From contig JAAOED010000001.1 in NCBI GenBank assembly GCA_016466735.1, positions 62,001-126,000 of the forward strand: a stretch of 64,000 bases of DNA, read 5' to 3'. A program made the translations under genes and the position numbers. Positions 45,811-53,944 of the stretch are shown here, piece after piece. Numbering within the stretch: position 1 is the first letter of the stretch; each line of letters begins with the position of its first letter. Origin of the DNA: Weissella confusa. GTDB lineage: Bacteria; Bacillota; Bacilli; Lactobacillales; Lactobacillaceae. Under the pieces are notes generated by a model, which ran no database searches, was not told where the DNA came from, and was given only the letters and a program-made list of their open reading frames with translations.

Positions 45811-45846
45811 ATAGTTTCTTTCGGGAAACTATGCCACTTTAAAGTG
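45811..45846. promoter_or_regulatory. Two palindromes in the hxlR-snoaL intergenic region
   Basis: ATAGTTTC (45811-45818) and GAAACTAT (45825-45832) form an 8-bp inverted repeat. CACTTTAAAGTG (45835-45846) is a perfect 12-bp palindrome. These are candidate operators for the HxlR protein between divergent promoters. Confidence 0.55.
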
Positions 45847-45930
45847 CCTACTTATGCAATTTATGCTTGTGCGATATATTATAGGCATAGACAAGAACGA
45901 TTATGAAAAAGTACTTGGAGGTACAAAACT

Positions 45931-46701
45931 ATGACCCATACAGATATTGCAAAAGCATTGGTTGGTACATTTGTTTCAGGTGATATTGCGGTTGCTGAGG
46001 CAAGTGCATTGCCTACCTACAAGCAACACAATTTGAACTTTGGGGATGGCCGCGATGCGTTTATTGGCGCGGTTAAGGGCTTGCAAGAAGCGCCTGTGAA
46101 GACTACGTTGGAGACCGTTCGTTCATTTGAAGATGGTGACTTTGTTGTTTTGCAAAACGTGGTGAACTTCGCCGGTTCAGGTGATCAAGTTGCCTTTGAT
46201 GTTTTCCGTTTTGAAGGTGACAAGATTGCGGAACACTGGGATAACGTGACCAACGTTGTGGCACCAAACCCATCAGGTCACACGCAATTCGACGGTGAAA
46301 CGGCTGTGACGGATTTGGACAAGACTGACGAAAACAAGCAATTGGTGTCAGATTTCGTCCGCGATGTTTTGCGTGGTGAAAATCCAGAAAAGCTACCAGA
46401 ATACATTGCTGGTGAGGACTACATTCAACACAATACAGACATTGCTGATGGTTTGACGGGACTTACGACGGCCTTTGCCGCGATGGCTGAACAAGGCGTT
46501 GCCATGGTTTATGACAAGGTATTCAAGGTTTTGGGCCAAGGCAACTTTGTATTGGTGATGGGGGATGGTGAATTTGCCGGTAAGGCGGTGACATTCTACG
46601 ACCTGTTCCGTGTGGCTGATGGCAAGATTGCGGAACACTGGGACATTATTGAAGAAATCCCAGCTCGAGACAAGTGGGCTAACGACAACGGTAAGTTTTA
46701 A
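45931..46701 (+). CDS. Tandem SnoaL/NTF2-like protein
   Basis: 256 residues made of two NTF2-fold repeats: one ending in FRFEGDKIAEHWDNV (about 110) and the other ending in FRVADGKIAEHWDII (about 240). The repeated KIAEHWD motif is characteristic of SnoaL-like polyketide-cyclase family proteins. Proteins of this type are often induced by HxlR regulators in stress responses; the catalytic role is unknown. GGAGG precedes the start. Confidence 0.85.
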   Translation: MTHTDIAKALVGTFVSGDIAVAEASALPTYKQHNLNFGDGRDAFIGAVKGLQEAPVKTTLETVRSFEDGDFVVLQNVVNFAGSGDQVAFDVFRFEGDKIAEHWDNVTNVVAPNPSGHTQFDGETAVTDLDKTDENKQLVSDFVRDVLRGENPEKLPEYIAGEDYIQHNTDIADGLTGLTTAFAAMAEQGVAMVYDKVFKVLGQGNFVLVMGDGEFAGKAVTFYDLFRVADGKIAEHWDIIEEIPARDKWANDNGKF

Positions 46702-46708
46702 ATAGTAC

Positions 46709-46745
46709 AAAAAAGCTGGCAGTCATGAAGATTGCCAGCTTTTTA
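46709..46745 (+). terminator. Terminator after the SnoaL-like gene
   Basis: AAAAGCTGGCA/TGCCAGCTTTT with a 12-nt loop. Confidence 0.88.
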
Positions 46746-46802
46746 ATTACCGTATTTTTGGATTGGATTGTATATGTTTTAGATAGACACGGTAATGTTT
46801 TT

Positions 46803-47444
46803 TTAGAACTTGTCAGCTGCCGTGAAACGACCGTGAATGTGAGTAGGTGCTTCCAACTCATCATACAAAGCCTTGGCCAACGTACCAGTCGTAACACGTG
46901 ATTCCTCACGAGCGTTGAAAATCAAAGCATCGTCTGACTTCAAGTATGTTGGTGTTGCGGGACCTGGCATAAAGGCTTGTTGTGGTGAGATTGCCATCCA
47001 GGCAAAATCATCAACCGTTTGCAAGTACTTGTATTCGTTAGCTTGCTCGATTGCTGCTTCGATCCAAGGTGCTTGTCCACGCATCAAACCTAGACGATCA
47101 GCCATCACTGAACCATCAGGCATTTGCAAAGTTGAAGAACCAACAATGAAGACGACGATAGGGGCGTCAGTGCCAGCCAATTGGTCGTGTAGATATTCGG
47201 CGAAACGAACGTGGTCGCTAGCGCGAGTGAAGTTCGAAGCGACGATGATAACATCAAATTGTGTTAGGTCTTCGCGCGTCAATTCAAAGTTTTGACGTTC
47301 GAAAGAAGGGATTTCATTACCAAACATGCGCGTCACCCTGCCGGCTGAACGTGTGATTGCAGTAACTTGGTGCCTACGTTGGTAACCTTCGATAACAAAG
47401 GCAGAACCGGCCATTCCGGTTGCCCCGATAATTCCAATCTTCAT
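46803..47444 (-). CDS. NAD(P)-binding protein, atypical SDR/NmrA-like
   Basis: 213 residues, starting with the Rossmann motif IGIIGATGMAGSAFV. LTREDLTQFDVIIVASNF continues the fold, and VFIVGSSTLQMPDGS is the strand 5 region, as in the YwnB/PF13460 group of NAD(P)H-binding proteins. The start at 47444 has GGAG at 7 nt; the open frame upstream to 47504 lacks a ribosome site. Substrate unknown. Confidence 0.82.
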   Translation of the reverse strand: MKIGIIGATGMAGSAFVIEGYQRRHQVTAITRSAGRVTRMFGNEIPSFERQNFELTREDLTQFDVIIVASNFTRASDHVRFAEYLHDQLAGTDAPIVVFIVGSSTLQMPDGSVMADRLGLMRGQAPWIEAAIEQANEYKYLQTVDDFAWMAISPQQAFMPGPATPTYLKSDDALIFNAREESRVTTGTLAKALYDELEAPTHIHGRFTAADKF

Positions 47445-47584
47445 GTGCATACTCCAGTCTGTTTTTTCAAGCCTTATCATAGTCGCTTTTGTAAAAGCGG
47501 ACAAATAAAAAGGGTCAAAAAAGATTTAGCTGTTAAAGTCGTCTCATTGATTTATAATGTTTTTTAAATACTGCAGAAGGATAG

Positions 47585-49054
47585 ATGAGAAATATGGCAG
47601 AAAACCAGTTGGAAATCGGCAAGTTAGTTGCTGAAAATGATTTATATCACGAATTGCTGGGTGGTCGTTTCGGCATCGAAATTGAAGAGCATCGCGTCAC
47701 GGAAGAAGGACGCTTGAGCCGTCGTGTTTATCCGGATATGTTAGGGCCGCGTGCCACGCACCCATATTTGCAAACGGATTATAGTGAAACGCAATCAGAA
47801 ATTGTTACTGAGCCAGCAACGTCATTTGAGATGGCGCGCGACTTGTTGTTGCAACTACAATGGGTTTTGCGCGATCACATGGCCGAAAACGAAACGATTT
47901 GGCCATTGAGTATGCCACCACATTTAACACCTGACGATTTGCAGTGGGTTGATGAAACATTTGATCGACCATGGATTAGTGAATATCGTGATTGGTTAAC
48001 GGATAAATATGGATCAACCCACGAAATCATCACTGGACTTCATTTGAATTATTCATTGCCGGAAACGCTACTTGAAAAGTTGTTTGCGCTTAGTGATGAA
48101 ACTGACTATGTGACGTATAAGAATTGCGTGTATTTTAAGTTGGCACAAGCAATTTCAGCTAATCGTTGGTTGTTTGTCTATTTGTTTGGGGCAACGCCGT
48201 TTAGTTTGAATTCGACTGATTCACGCCTGCCAGAACTTGATCACCCAGTACGTTCATTACGCACGAGTCAATTTGGTTTTGCGAACGATGCTAATATCCA
48301 AGTTGATTACGCGACAAACTTGGCGGACCATTTGGACCAAATCGAGCAGCATATCCAGGCGGGGGATTTATATTCAAACCATGAATTCTATGGCACGGTT
48401 CGCTTTAAGGGGCCGGAGACAAAAGAAGCGATGGCTACAGAAGGCGTGCATTACTTAGAATTGCGTATTTTGGATGCTGACCCATTTGATCCAGCGGGTA
48501 TTTCCGAAAATGCGCTGAACATCATTCACTTGGTGATTATTTACTTGTTACTCCAAGATGAGGTGTATTCGGCGGATGATTTGGTGCACGCTAATGAGCT
48601 GGCGAATGAAATCGCAATGCAGTCACCGACAGATAAATTGCCTAATCAAAAAGAGGCAATGGCCTTAATGGGCGAAGTGTCAAAGCTTGCCGATCATTTT
48701 GGTATGCGCTTTAATGATGGTTTGTCACTGATTGCAGAACGTATCCTAACACCAAGCAAGACGCCAGCCGCTAAAATTGTGGCACTTGCTAAAACGCCAG
48801 ATGAGCTACAGACATGGGCGACGAAGTTGGGAAATGAACGTGGTAATTTGTTCCACGTGAAACATGATGAACAGTTTGAGAACTTGTTTGGCCGTGGTGA
48901 ATTAGCTGGCGTTGTAAGGCAGGCTTATGAATTAGGCGTTCGTGTTAAGGAACGCACCCGAGATGCTGTGACATTATCTGTTGGCGACCACGTTGAAGTA
49001 TTGAACGAGATTAAGGACCTGAAGGAATTGTTCCCAGAAATCTTACCGGCCTAA
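47585..49054 (+). CDS. gshA: Glutamate-cysteine ligase, stand-alone
   Basis: 489 residues, makes gamma-glutamylcysteine from Glu, Cys and ATP. FGIEIEEHRVTEEGRLSRR and RATHPYLQTDYSETQSEIVT are the active-site start shared by proteobacterial GshA and the N-terminal half of GshF; HLNYSLPE and LRILDADPFDPAGIS follow. There is no fused ATP-grasp domain and no gshB neighbour, so the local product is gamma-glutamylcysteine rather than glutathione. A canonical parS sequence (48849-48864) is embedded at about codons 422-427. The start has AAGG 5 nt upstream. Confidence 0.9.
   Translation: MRNMAENQLEIGKLVAENDLYHELLGGRFGIEIEEHRVTEEGRLSRRVYPDMLGPRATHPYLQTDYSETQSEIVTEPATSFEMARDLLLQLQWVLRDHMAENETIWPLSMPPHLTPDDLQWVDETFDRPWISEYRDWLTDKYGSTHEIITGLHLNYSLPETLLEKLFALSDETDYVTYKNCVYFKLAQAISANRWLFVYLFGATPFSLNSTDSRLPELDHPVRSLRTSQFGFANDANIQVDYATNLADHLDQIEQHIQAGDLYSNHEFYGTVRFKGPETKEAMATEGVHYLELRILDADPFDPAGISENALNIIHLVIIYLLLQDEVYSADDLVHANELANEIAMQSPTDKLPNQKEAMALMGEVSKLADHFGMRFNDGLSLIAERILTPSKTPAAKIVALAKTPDELQTWATKLGNERGNLFHVKHDEQFENLFGRGELAGVVRQAYELGVRVKERTRDAVTLSVGDHVEVLNEIKDLKELFPEILPA
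48849..48864. other. parS site 5 (inside gshA)
   Basis: TGTTCCACGTGAAACA, an exact Bacillus-type parS sequence, in the gshA reading frame (LFHVKH). Confidence 0.9.
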
Positions 49055-49154
49055 TTTACTGACTAAAAGGAAGTAAAGTGTTACAATAGCTTTCGTGATA
49101 TCGAGAGGACGGTCGAAACATTGGGCACTCTCGTCAAAATGAAGGAGGCAACTA

Positions 49155-49565
49155 ATGGCAAAAGAACACCCTTTTGATTTTAAGAAGTGGGACGCCTTTT
49201 TGGCAGAAATTGAAGGCAAGGAAATTCCTTGGGTAATGGGGGCTGTCGCTGATGGACACCCACAATACGACGAACGCATGATTGAGCTTGCTAAGGCTTT
49301 TGAGTGGTCAGATTACTTTGACCGCAACTTCGATCGTACGTTGAAGCAAAAGGGCCACCAAGAGTTGCCCGAAGAAGAAGTGGACGAAATTTCACGCACT
49401 AGCTCAGACTTCCGTGACTTGCGCGCTGTGACATCTGTTGTCATCTACGGCGAGCGTCGCTTGGAAGGTATGTGGGCAGCTATGACTGAGAAGGGTATCT
49501 TGCGTCGCTTGTTGAAGCGTTTGAACGACATGACGCCAGACGACTTCCCAGGTCCAAACTACTAA
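49155..49565 (+). CDS. Uncharacterised 136-residue protein
   Basis: No family recognised with confidence. A soluble, charged protein with WDAFLAEIEGKEIPWVMGAV near the N-terminus and a mainly helical C-terminal half (DLRAVTSVVIYGERRLEGMW, then ILRRLLKRLNDM). Strong ribosome site GGAGG and highly optimised codons suggest good expression. The unit has its own upstream promoter region with TACAAT and a downstream terminator. Confidence 0.7.
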   Translation: MAKEHPFDFKKWDAFLAEIEGKEIPWVMGAVADGHPQYDERMIELAKAFEWSDYFDRNFDRTLKQKGHQELPEEEVDEISRTSSDFRDLRAVTSVVIYGERRLEGMWAAMTEKGILRRLLKRLNDMTPDDFPGPNY

Positions 49566-49573
49566 AATCAATT

Positions 49574-49608
49574 AACGGCTAGGCTCTATTGAACCTAGCC
49601 GTTTTTGT
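49574..49608 (+). terminator. Terminator after the 136-residue protein gene
   Basis: AACGGCTAGG/CCTAGCCGTT, 10-nt loop, T run. Confidence 0.9.
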
Positions 49609-49755
49609 TTGCGAAAAAAGAAATATTAGTTACCGCAAGTCGGCGAAATCTTGAAAAATGAGTGAATTCTTATATACTAGAAAGAGTGTTGCAACTTTGC
49701 GACTACGTTATTGAAAAAGAAAATTAAATAAAAAGTCAGAAAGAGAGTGTTAACT

Positions 49756-51099
49756 ATGGCACAGCAAGAAGCTTCTAATCAGAAGCTAGAGCGTGGACTT
49801 TCAAGTCGCCACGTTGAGATGATTGCGCTTGGTGGAACAATCGGAACTGGACTGTTTTTGGGTGCCGGTCATTCAATTAGTACAGCAGGGCCAGCTATTC
49901 TGCTAATCTACATCATCACTGGATTGTTCATGTTCTGGATGATGCGCGCATTGGGAGAATTGTTGCTTACTGATCCTGATAAGCCAACTTTTGTCGGATT
50001 CGTTGAGAAGTACCTAGGCAAAAAGGCAGGCTTCGTCATCGGTTGGACGTACTGGATTGGCTGGATTACGATTGCGATGGCTGAATTAACGGCCGTTGGA
50101 ACATATATGAAATTCTGGTTCCCATCAGTTCCAGTTTGGATTTGGGAAATCATTTTCTTGGCAGCCCTTTACGGTATTAACATCATTGCCGTTTCAGCCT
50201 TTGGTGAAACGGAATTCTGGTTCTCAATGATTAAAATCGTCGCTATCCTGGCGATGATTGTGACTGGAATCATTATGATTGTGATGCACACGAAGACGTC
50301 AGCCGGGGTAACGAGCCTATCAAACCTATGGCAACATGGCGTGGTGGCGCACCAAGGACATCAAATGTTGGCCGCGTTCCAAATGGTCTTCTTCGCCTTT
50401 TTGGGAATTGAGTTCGTTGGTATGACGGCTGCTGAAACCAAGGATCCGTTGAAGACGATTCCCAAGTCAATTAATTCAATTATTATCCGAATCTTGATTT
50501 TCTATGTTGGTGCATTGATTGCCATCATGAGTATTCAACCATGGACGAATTACAACGCAAACGAGTCACCATTCGTACAAGTGTTTGCCGGAATTGGTAT
50601 TTCAGCCGCGGCTGGAATCATTAACTTTGTTGTATTGACGGCTGCTGCATCATCATTGAATAGTTCATTATTTACAACTGGGCGTATGCTTTTCTCGTTG
50701 TCTAACGGAAAGGGCTACGCTGGTAAGTTGAACCGTCGTTACATTCCACGTAACGCCATTAATATTTCAACAATTTTGATTGCCTTGGCAGCCGTGGTGA
50801 ACGTTTTGTTCCCATCAAACGCCTTTGATTTGGTGACATCAGTTGCCTCAGCTGCCTTTGTGGTTATCTACGGCGTGCTTGTGTTTGCGCACTTGCGTTA
50901 CCGTCAATCAGATGACTTCAAGAACGGTGAACAACACTTCAAGATGCCAGGAGCGCCATTTACGGATTACCTAACGATGGCTTTCCTAGCCGGCATCTTC
51001 TTGATTTTGCTATTTACGAAGTCAACGATGCCAACAACGGTCTTGGCAATTATCTGGTTTATCATCATGATTGCCCTTAGTCGCCGAGTTAAAGAATAA
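49756..51099 (+). CDS. Amino acid permease, AAT family
   Basis: 447 residues, 12 transmembrane helices. LSSRHVEMIALGGTIGTGLF is the N-terminal signature of the amino acid transporter (AAT) group within APC, and FLGIEFVGMTAAETKDPLKTIPKSI is the helix 6 region. Relatives carry lysine, aromatic or branched amino acids or GABA; specificity is not readable here. The start at 49756 is preceded by a GAAAGAGAG site. Promoter: TTGAAA and TATACT near 49650-49680. Single-gene unit. Confidence 0.88.
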   Translation: MAQQEASNQKLERGLSSRHVEMIALGGTIGTGLFLGAGHSISTAGPAILLIYIITGLFMFWMMRALGELLLTDPDKPTFVGFVEKYLGKKAGFVIGWTYWIGWITIAMAELTAVGTYMKFWFPSVPVWIWEIIFLAALYGINIIAVSAFGETEFWFSMIKIVAILAMIVTGIIMIVMHTKTSAGVTSLSNLWQHGVVAHQGHQMLAAFQMVFFAFLGIEFVGMTAAETKDPLKTIPKSINSIIIRILIFYVGALIAIMSIQPWTNYNANESPFVQVFAGIGISAAAGIINFVVLTAAASSLNSSLFTTGRMLFSLSNGKGYAGKLNRRYIPRNAINISTILIALAAVVNVLFPSNAFDLVTSVASAAFVVIYGVLVFAHLRYRQSDDFKNGEQHFKMPGAPFTDYLTMAFLAGIFLILLFTKSTMPTTVLAIIWFIIMIALSRRVKE

Positions 51100-51112
51100 A
51101 ATAGTGTATGAT

Positions 51113-51145
51113 AAAGGTGGATGCAGATATGCATTCACCTTTTTA
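51113..51145 (+). terminator. Terminator after the AAT permease
   Basis: AAAGGTGGATGC/GCATTCACCTTT (one G-T pair), 6-nt loop, T run. Confidence 0.87.
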
Positions 51146-51172
51146 TTTTGTCTAGGAAAGTGAGCGAAACAC

Positions 51173-52066
51173 ATGGCAGAAAAGTTTATTGAGCGAGATT
51201 ATCAAAAGGTCCCAGCTGAAACCGACTACATTAAGCAACAATGGCACGATGTGGCCTACATGGATGGCGACCGTCACAGCATGGATATTTACTTGCCGAA
51301 TGATGGCCAAGGACCATTCCCTGTCATTGTTGATATTTACGGTGGTGGCTTGATCTTTGGTGACAAGAGTTCACACAAGCTAGAGCCAGCTTTGCGTATG
51401 TTAGATAAGGGCTACGCTGTCGTGAGCGTGGATTACTCATTGATTCACCAAAAGGATTTCCCGTTCCAAATTTACGAAATTAAGGCGGCACTACGCTTTT
51501 TGCGTGCCCACGCTGATGAGTATCAATTGGATATGAATCGCGTTGCTTTGATGGGGGAGTCTTCTGGGGCACACTTGGCTGTGATGACTGGTGTATCAGC
51601 ATCAGTTGATGCGTTGCAAAACCCATTTATGGGTGATAACAACAATCAACCAGAGACGGTAAATGCCATTATCGCGATGTACGGACCATACGCTTTTGAT
51701 CAATTTGTGCCACAATTTGAAGAGAGTGGTGTGACACCAAAGTACGCTGAAACAGGTACGGCGGAATCATTCGAGGGACAAATGTTTAACAAGCAAGCAC
51801 CTAAGGATGTGCCACAACGCGTTAAGAACTATAACCCAGAAATGTACTTTAATGACCAAATGCCACCTATTTTGGCATTTGCAGGAACGGCCGATGCTGT
51901 GGTACCTTATCAACAGACAGTTAATATGATTGACGCGGCTCGTCAATTCGTTCCTGAAGAAAAGGCAGTGTTGCATTTGGTTGAAGGAACTGGACACGGA
52001 CCTGCGTCATACATGACGCCAGAGTTCACCGATGAGAAGATGGCCTTCTTGGAGAAGTGGCTCTGA
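51173..52066 (+). CDS. Alpha/beta hydrolase, BD-FAE/HSL-like esterase
   Basis: 297 residues. DIYLPNDGQGPFPVIVDIYGGG is the oxyanion region (HGGG replaced by YGGG), VALMGESSGAHLAVMTG contains nucleophile Ser near 127, AFAGTADAVVPYQQT the acid, and LVEGTGHGPASY the catalytic His. This matches carboxylesterases of the BD-FAE group. No signal peptide. A small membrane-protein gene follows by 14 bp, before any terminator, so both are likely co-transcribed. Confidence 0.85.
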   Translation: MAEKFIERDYQKVPAETDYIKQQWHDVAYMDGDRHSMDIYLPNDGQGPFPVIVDIYGGGLIFGDKSSHKLEPALRMLDKGYAVVSVDYSLIHQKDFPFQIYEIKAALRFLRAHADEYQLDMNRVALMGESSGAHLAVMTGVSASVDALQNPFMGDNNNQPETVNAIIAMYGPYAFDQFVPQFEESGVTPKYAETGTAESFEGQMFNKQAPKDVPQRVKNYNPEMYFNDQMPPILAFAGTADAVVPYQQTVNMIDAARQFVPEEKAVLHLVEGTGHGPASYMTPEFTDEKMAFLEKWL

Positions 52067-52080
52067 TTTAGGGGGCAACC

Positions 52081-52290
52081 ATGTTTGGTGCGTTTGGTAA
52101 GTCGTTTTTTAGGGCGACACCACAACAATTATTTGTACAACTAATTATTGATACGGTCTGGTTTTTGATTTTCCGACCAACTGACCCAACGATGAAATGG
52201 ATTTTTATTGCCATTTTGCCAGCGGTTGATTTGCTATCAGCGGTGGTTAGTTTTTGGAATTACGTTAAAGATAATCGACCACAAAATTAA
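52081..52290 (+). CDS. Small membrane protein downstream of the esterase
   Basis: 69 residues, no family recognised. Two hydrophobic stretches (QLFVQLIIDTVWFLIF and WIFIAILPAVDLLSAVVSFW). AGGGGGC sits before the ATG and a terminator directly after the stop, which supports a real gene. Confidence 0.7.
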   Translation: MFGAFGKSFFRATPQQLFVQLIIDTVWFLIFRPTDPTMKWIFIAILPAVDLLSAVVSFWNYVKDNRPQN

Positions 52291-52331
52291 AACGAGCGAA
52301 TGTTTCATGTGGAACATTCGCTCGTTTTTTT
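52291..52331 (+). terminator. Terminator whose apex is a parS-like site
   Basis: AACGAGCGAATGTT pairs with AACATTCGCTCGTT over 14 bp, followed by a T run. The parS-like 16-mer at 52301-52316 makes up the top of the stem and loop. Confidence 0.92.
52301..52316. other. parS-like site 6 (apex of a terminator)
   Basis: TGTTTCATGTGGAACA, identical to site 3, forming the upper stem of the terminator at 52291-52331. Confidence 0.6.
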
Positions 52332-52410
52332 GTTTGCCATTTAAGCAAATGTTTTGACCCAGCGACGCGATAACTGCGATACTGTAAGAAAAGCGAAGGA
52401 GATAAGGGGG

Positions 52411-53361
52411 ATGCGTGGGTTAAAAGTCGATATCGAAAAATTCCGTAAGCAATTTCGGTTTACGGATCTACAAACATTTATTAGCCGTGCTAACTTAAAC
52501 ATGGTTGGTCCGACTATCACGTACTACACATTACTGTCGCTGGTGCCAGTGCTGATGAGTGTAGGTGCGATTGCTGGACTTGTTGGCATCTCGTCGACTG
52601 AGTTGATTGCAACTTTAAAAACAAATCTACCTGCCAACATCATGTCGATTTTGGCGCCGATTATTAAGTCGGTTCTAAGCGGTGGTGTTGGAATTTTGTC
52701 ATTCTCAATTGTGACAACCGTTTGGGGAGCTAGTGCGGTATTGGCAGTCATTCGAAAAGCGTTCAATGGGGTGCACGATGTACCAGAACGTGTCAGTGGC
52801 ATGCTGACGCGTGTGTTTAGTTTTCTGTGGTTGATGGTTATCTTGATCACGGCTGGTGTTGTCATGGCTGCGACAGCGATTATGCCGGCGATTATCCAAG
52901 CAATTCCTGGCGACCTGCCTTGGTTGGATGAGTTAGCTAAGCAAAGTCGATTGTTTGCCTTGATCGGGTTGTGGTTGTTGATGTGTGTATTTAACGTTGC
53001 TTTGCCAGCTAAGCGTTTGCCATGGAAGGCAACGCTACTTGGTTCCGGCATCGAAGTCGTCATCTTGGTATTGCTGAACGCTGGGTTTAGCTGGTATGCG
53101 CAATTTGCAGTTAAGAGCGTGGGCTTCTACCAGTCATTAGGATCGCTATTGGTTTTGATGGTCTATCTAAATTTGGTTGGGACCATTATGGTTGTTGGTC
53201 AGATTTTAATAGCCTGGTTTAGCATCCTATTTGATCCCGAAGAAAAACAGCCAGCGACTGTACCGCTGGCTGCAAAAGGGGTGCCTGCAAAACGTCGTCC
53301 GGCTTTGGCTAAGCGACAAGTTGCTAAGCACTATCGTAAGCGTACAACCCGTTCAAGTTGA
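52411..53361 (+). CDS. YihY/BrkB family membrane protein
   Basis: 316 residues with about six transmembrane helices. NMVGPTITYYTLLSLVPVLM near the N-terminus and VWGASAVLAVIRKAFNGVHDV are family signatures, with FYQSLGSLLVLMVYLNLVGTI near the end and a basic, Arg/Lys-rich C-terminal tail in the cytoplasm. The function is unsettled in the family. The start at 52411 has AAGGAG upstream. Its end overlaps the convergent gene by 31 bp. Confidence 0.88.
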   Translation: MRGLKVDIEKFRKQFRFTDLQTFISRANLNMVGPTITYYTLLSLVPVLMSVGAIAGLVGISSTELIATLKTNLPANIMSILAPIIKSVLSGGVGILSFSIVTTVWGASAVLAVIRKAFNGVHDVPERVSGMLTRVFSFLWLMVILITAGVVMAATAIMPAIIQAIPGDLPWLDELAKQSRLFALIGLWLLMCVFNVALPAKRLPWKATLLGSGIEVVILVLLNAGFSWYAQFAVKSVGFYQSLGSLLVLMVYLNLVGTIMVVGQILIAWFSILFDPEEKQPATVPLAAKGVPAKRRPALAKRQVAKHYRKRTTRSS

Positions 53362-53879
53362 TTGCTAATTAATGCGTTGGGATTTGTGCCCGGCTCGCCA
53401 TTTGGCACCGGCAATCCCAACTTTGCATAATAAGTTTGCCATTCGGGCAAGATTGAATCGTCAGGCCCAAAGGTCATGGCGATTTTTTTGAATGGATTTT
53501 CGATAGCTGAGAAAGCTGTTTCAATAAATTCAGAGCAATAAAAACCAGGTTCACTGGCAATGAAAGACCAATTATAAGGTTGCCCTAAAAGCGTTTTGGC
53601 CTTGACGATTACTGAGTCGGAATCAAATGGTGCTTTCAAACGATACAAATCGACGCTTCCGGTTTGCGCCATCAGGAATGAATTGAGAGGTTGGCGAACG
53701 GAACCGAGGTCAGGGGAGGCGTGTAACACAAATACGGCATCAGCTGTTATTTCAACGATGCCGACGTGGGTGTAATTGAATGTTTCAGTATCAGGTTGGG
53801 TACTTTGGGCAATCATTTGTGAAAATTGCTCGGTCGTCGACCCAACAAAGAGCAAATCACCGTTTTGTAGTTCTGACAT
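53331..53879 (-). CDS. YiiX/YaeF-like permuted papain-fold hydrolase
   Basis: 182 residues of the permuted NlpC/P60 superfamily (YiiX-like). LQNGDLLFVGS begins the fold, FNYTHVGIVEI carries the catalytic His, and GFYCSEFIETAF carries the catalytic Cys near residue 113. There is no signal peptide. It may act as an amidase or deacylase on lipids or peptides. Converges on yihY with a 31-bp overlap and no terminator between. Confidence 0.75.
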   Translation of the reverse strand: MSELQNGDLLFVGSTTEQFSQMIAQSTQPDTETFNYTHVGIVEITADAVFVLHASPDLGSVRQPLNSFLMAQTGSVDLYRLKAPFDSDSVIVKAKTLLGQPYNWSFIASEPGFYCSEFIETAFSAIENPFKKIAMTFGPDDSILPEWQTYYAKLGLPVPNGEPGTNPNALISNQLERVVRLR

Positions 53880-53907
53880 GGCAGCACCTCTAGTTTTCTA
53901 ACTTTAC

Positions 53908-53942
53908 AATAAAAGCCCGCACGCATGCGGGCTTTTATTATT
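53908..53942 (-). terminator. Terminator after dus
   Basis: AATAAAAGCCCGCA/TGCGGGCTTTTATT with loop CGCA. Confidence 0.9.
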
Positions 53943-53944
53943 AT

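Noticed and set aside
49654..49710. Short ORF upstream of the AAT permease as a third leader peptide
   Set aside because: Its beginning overlaps the likely promoter (TTGAAA and TATACT), so it would not be on the transcript, and it has no ribosome site or attenuator hairpins.
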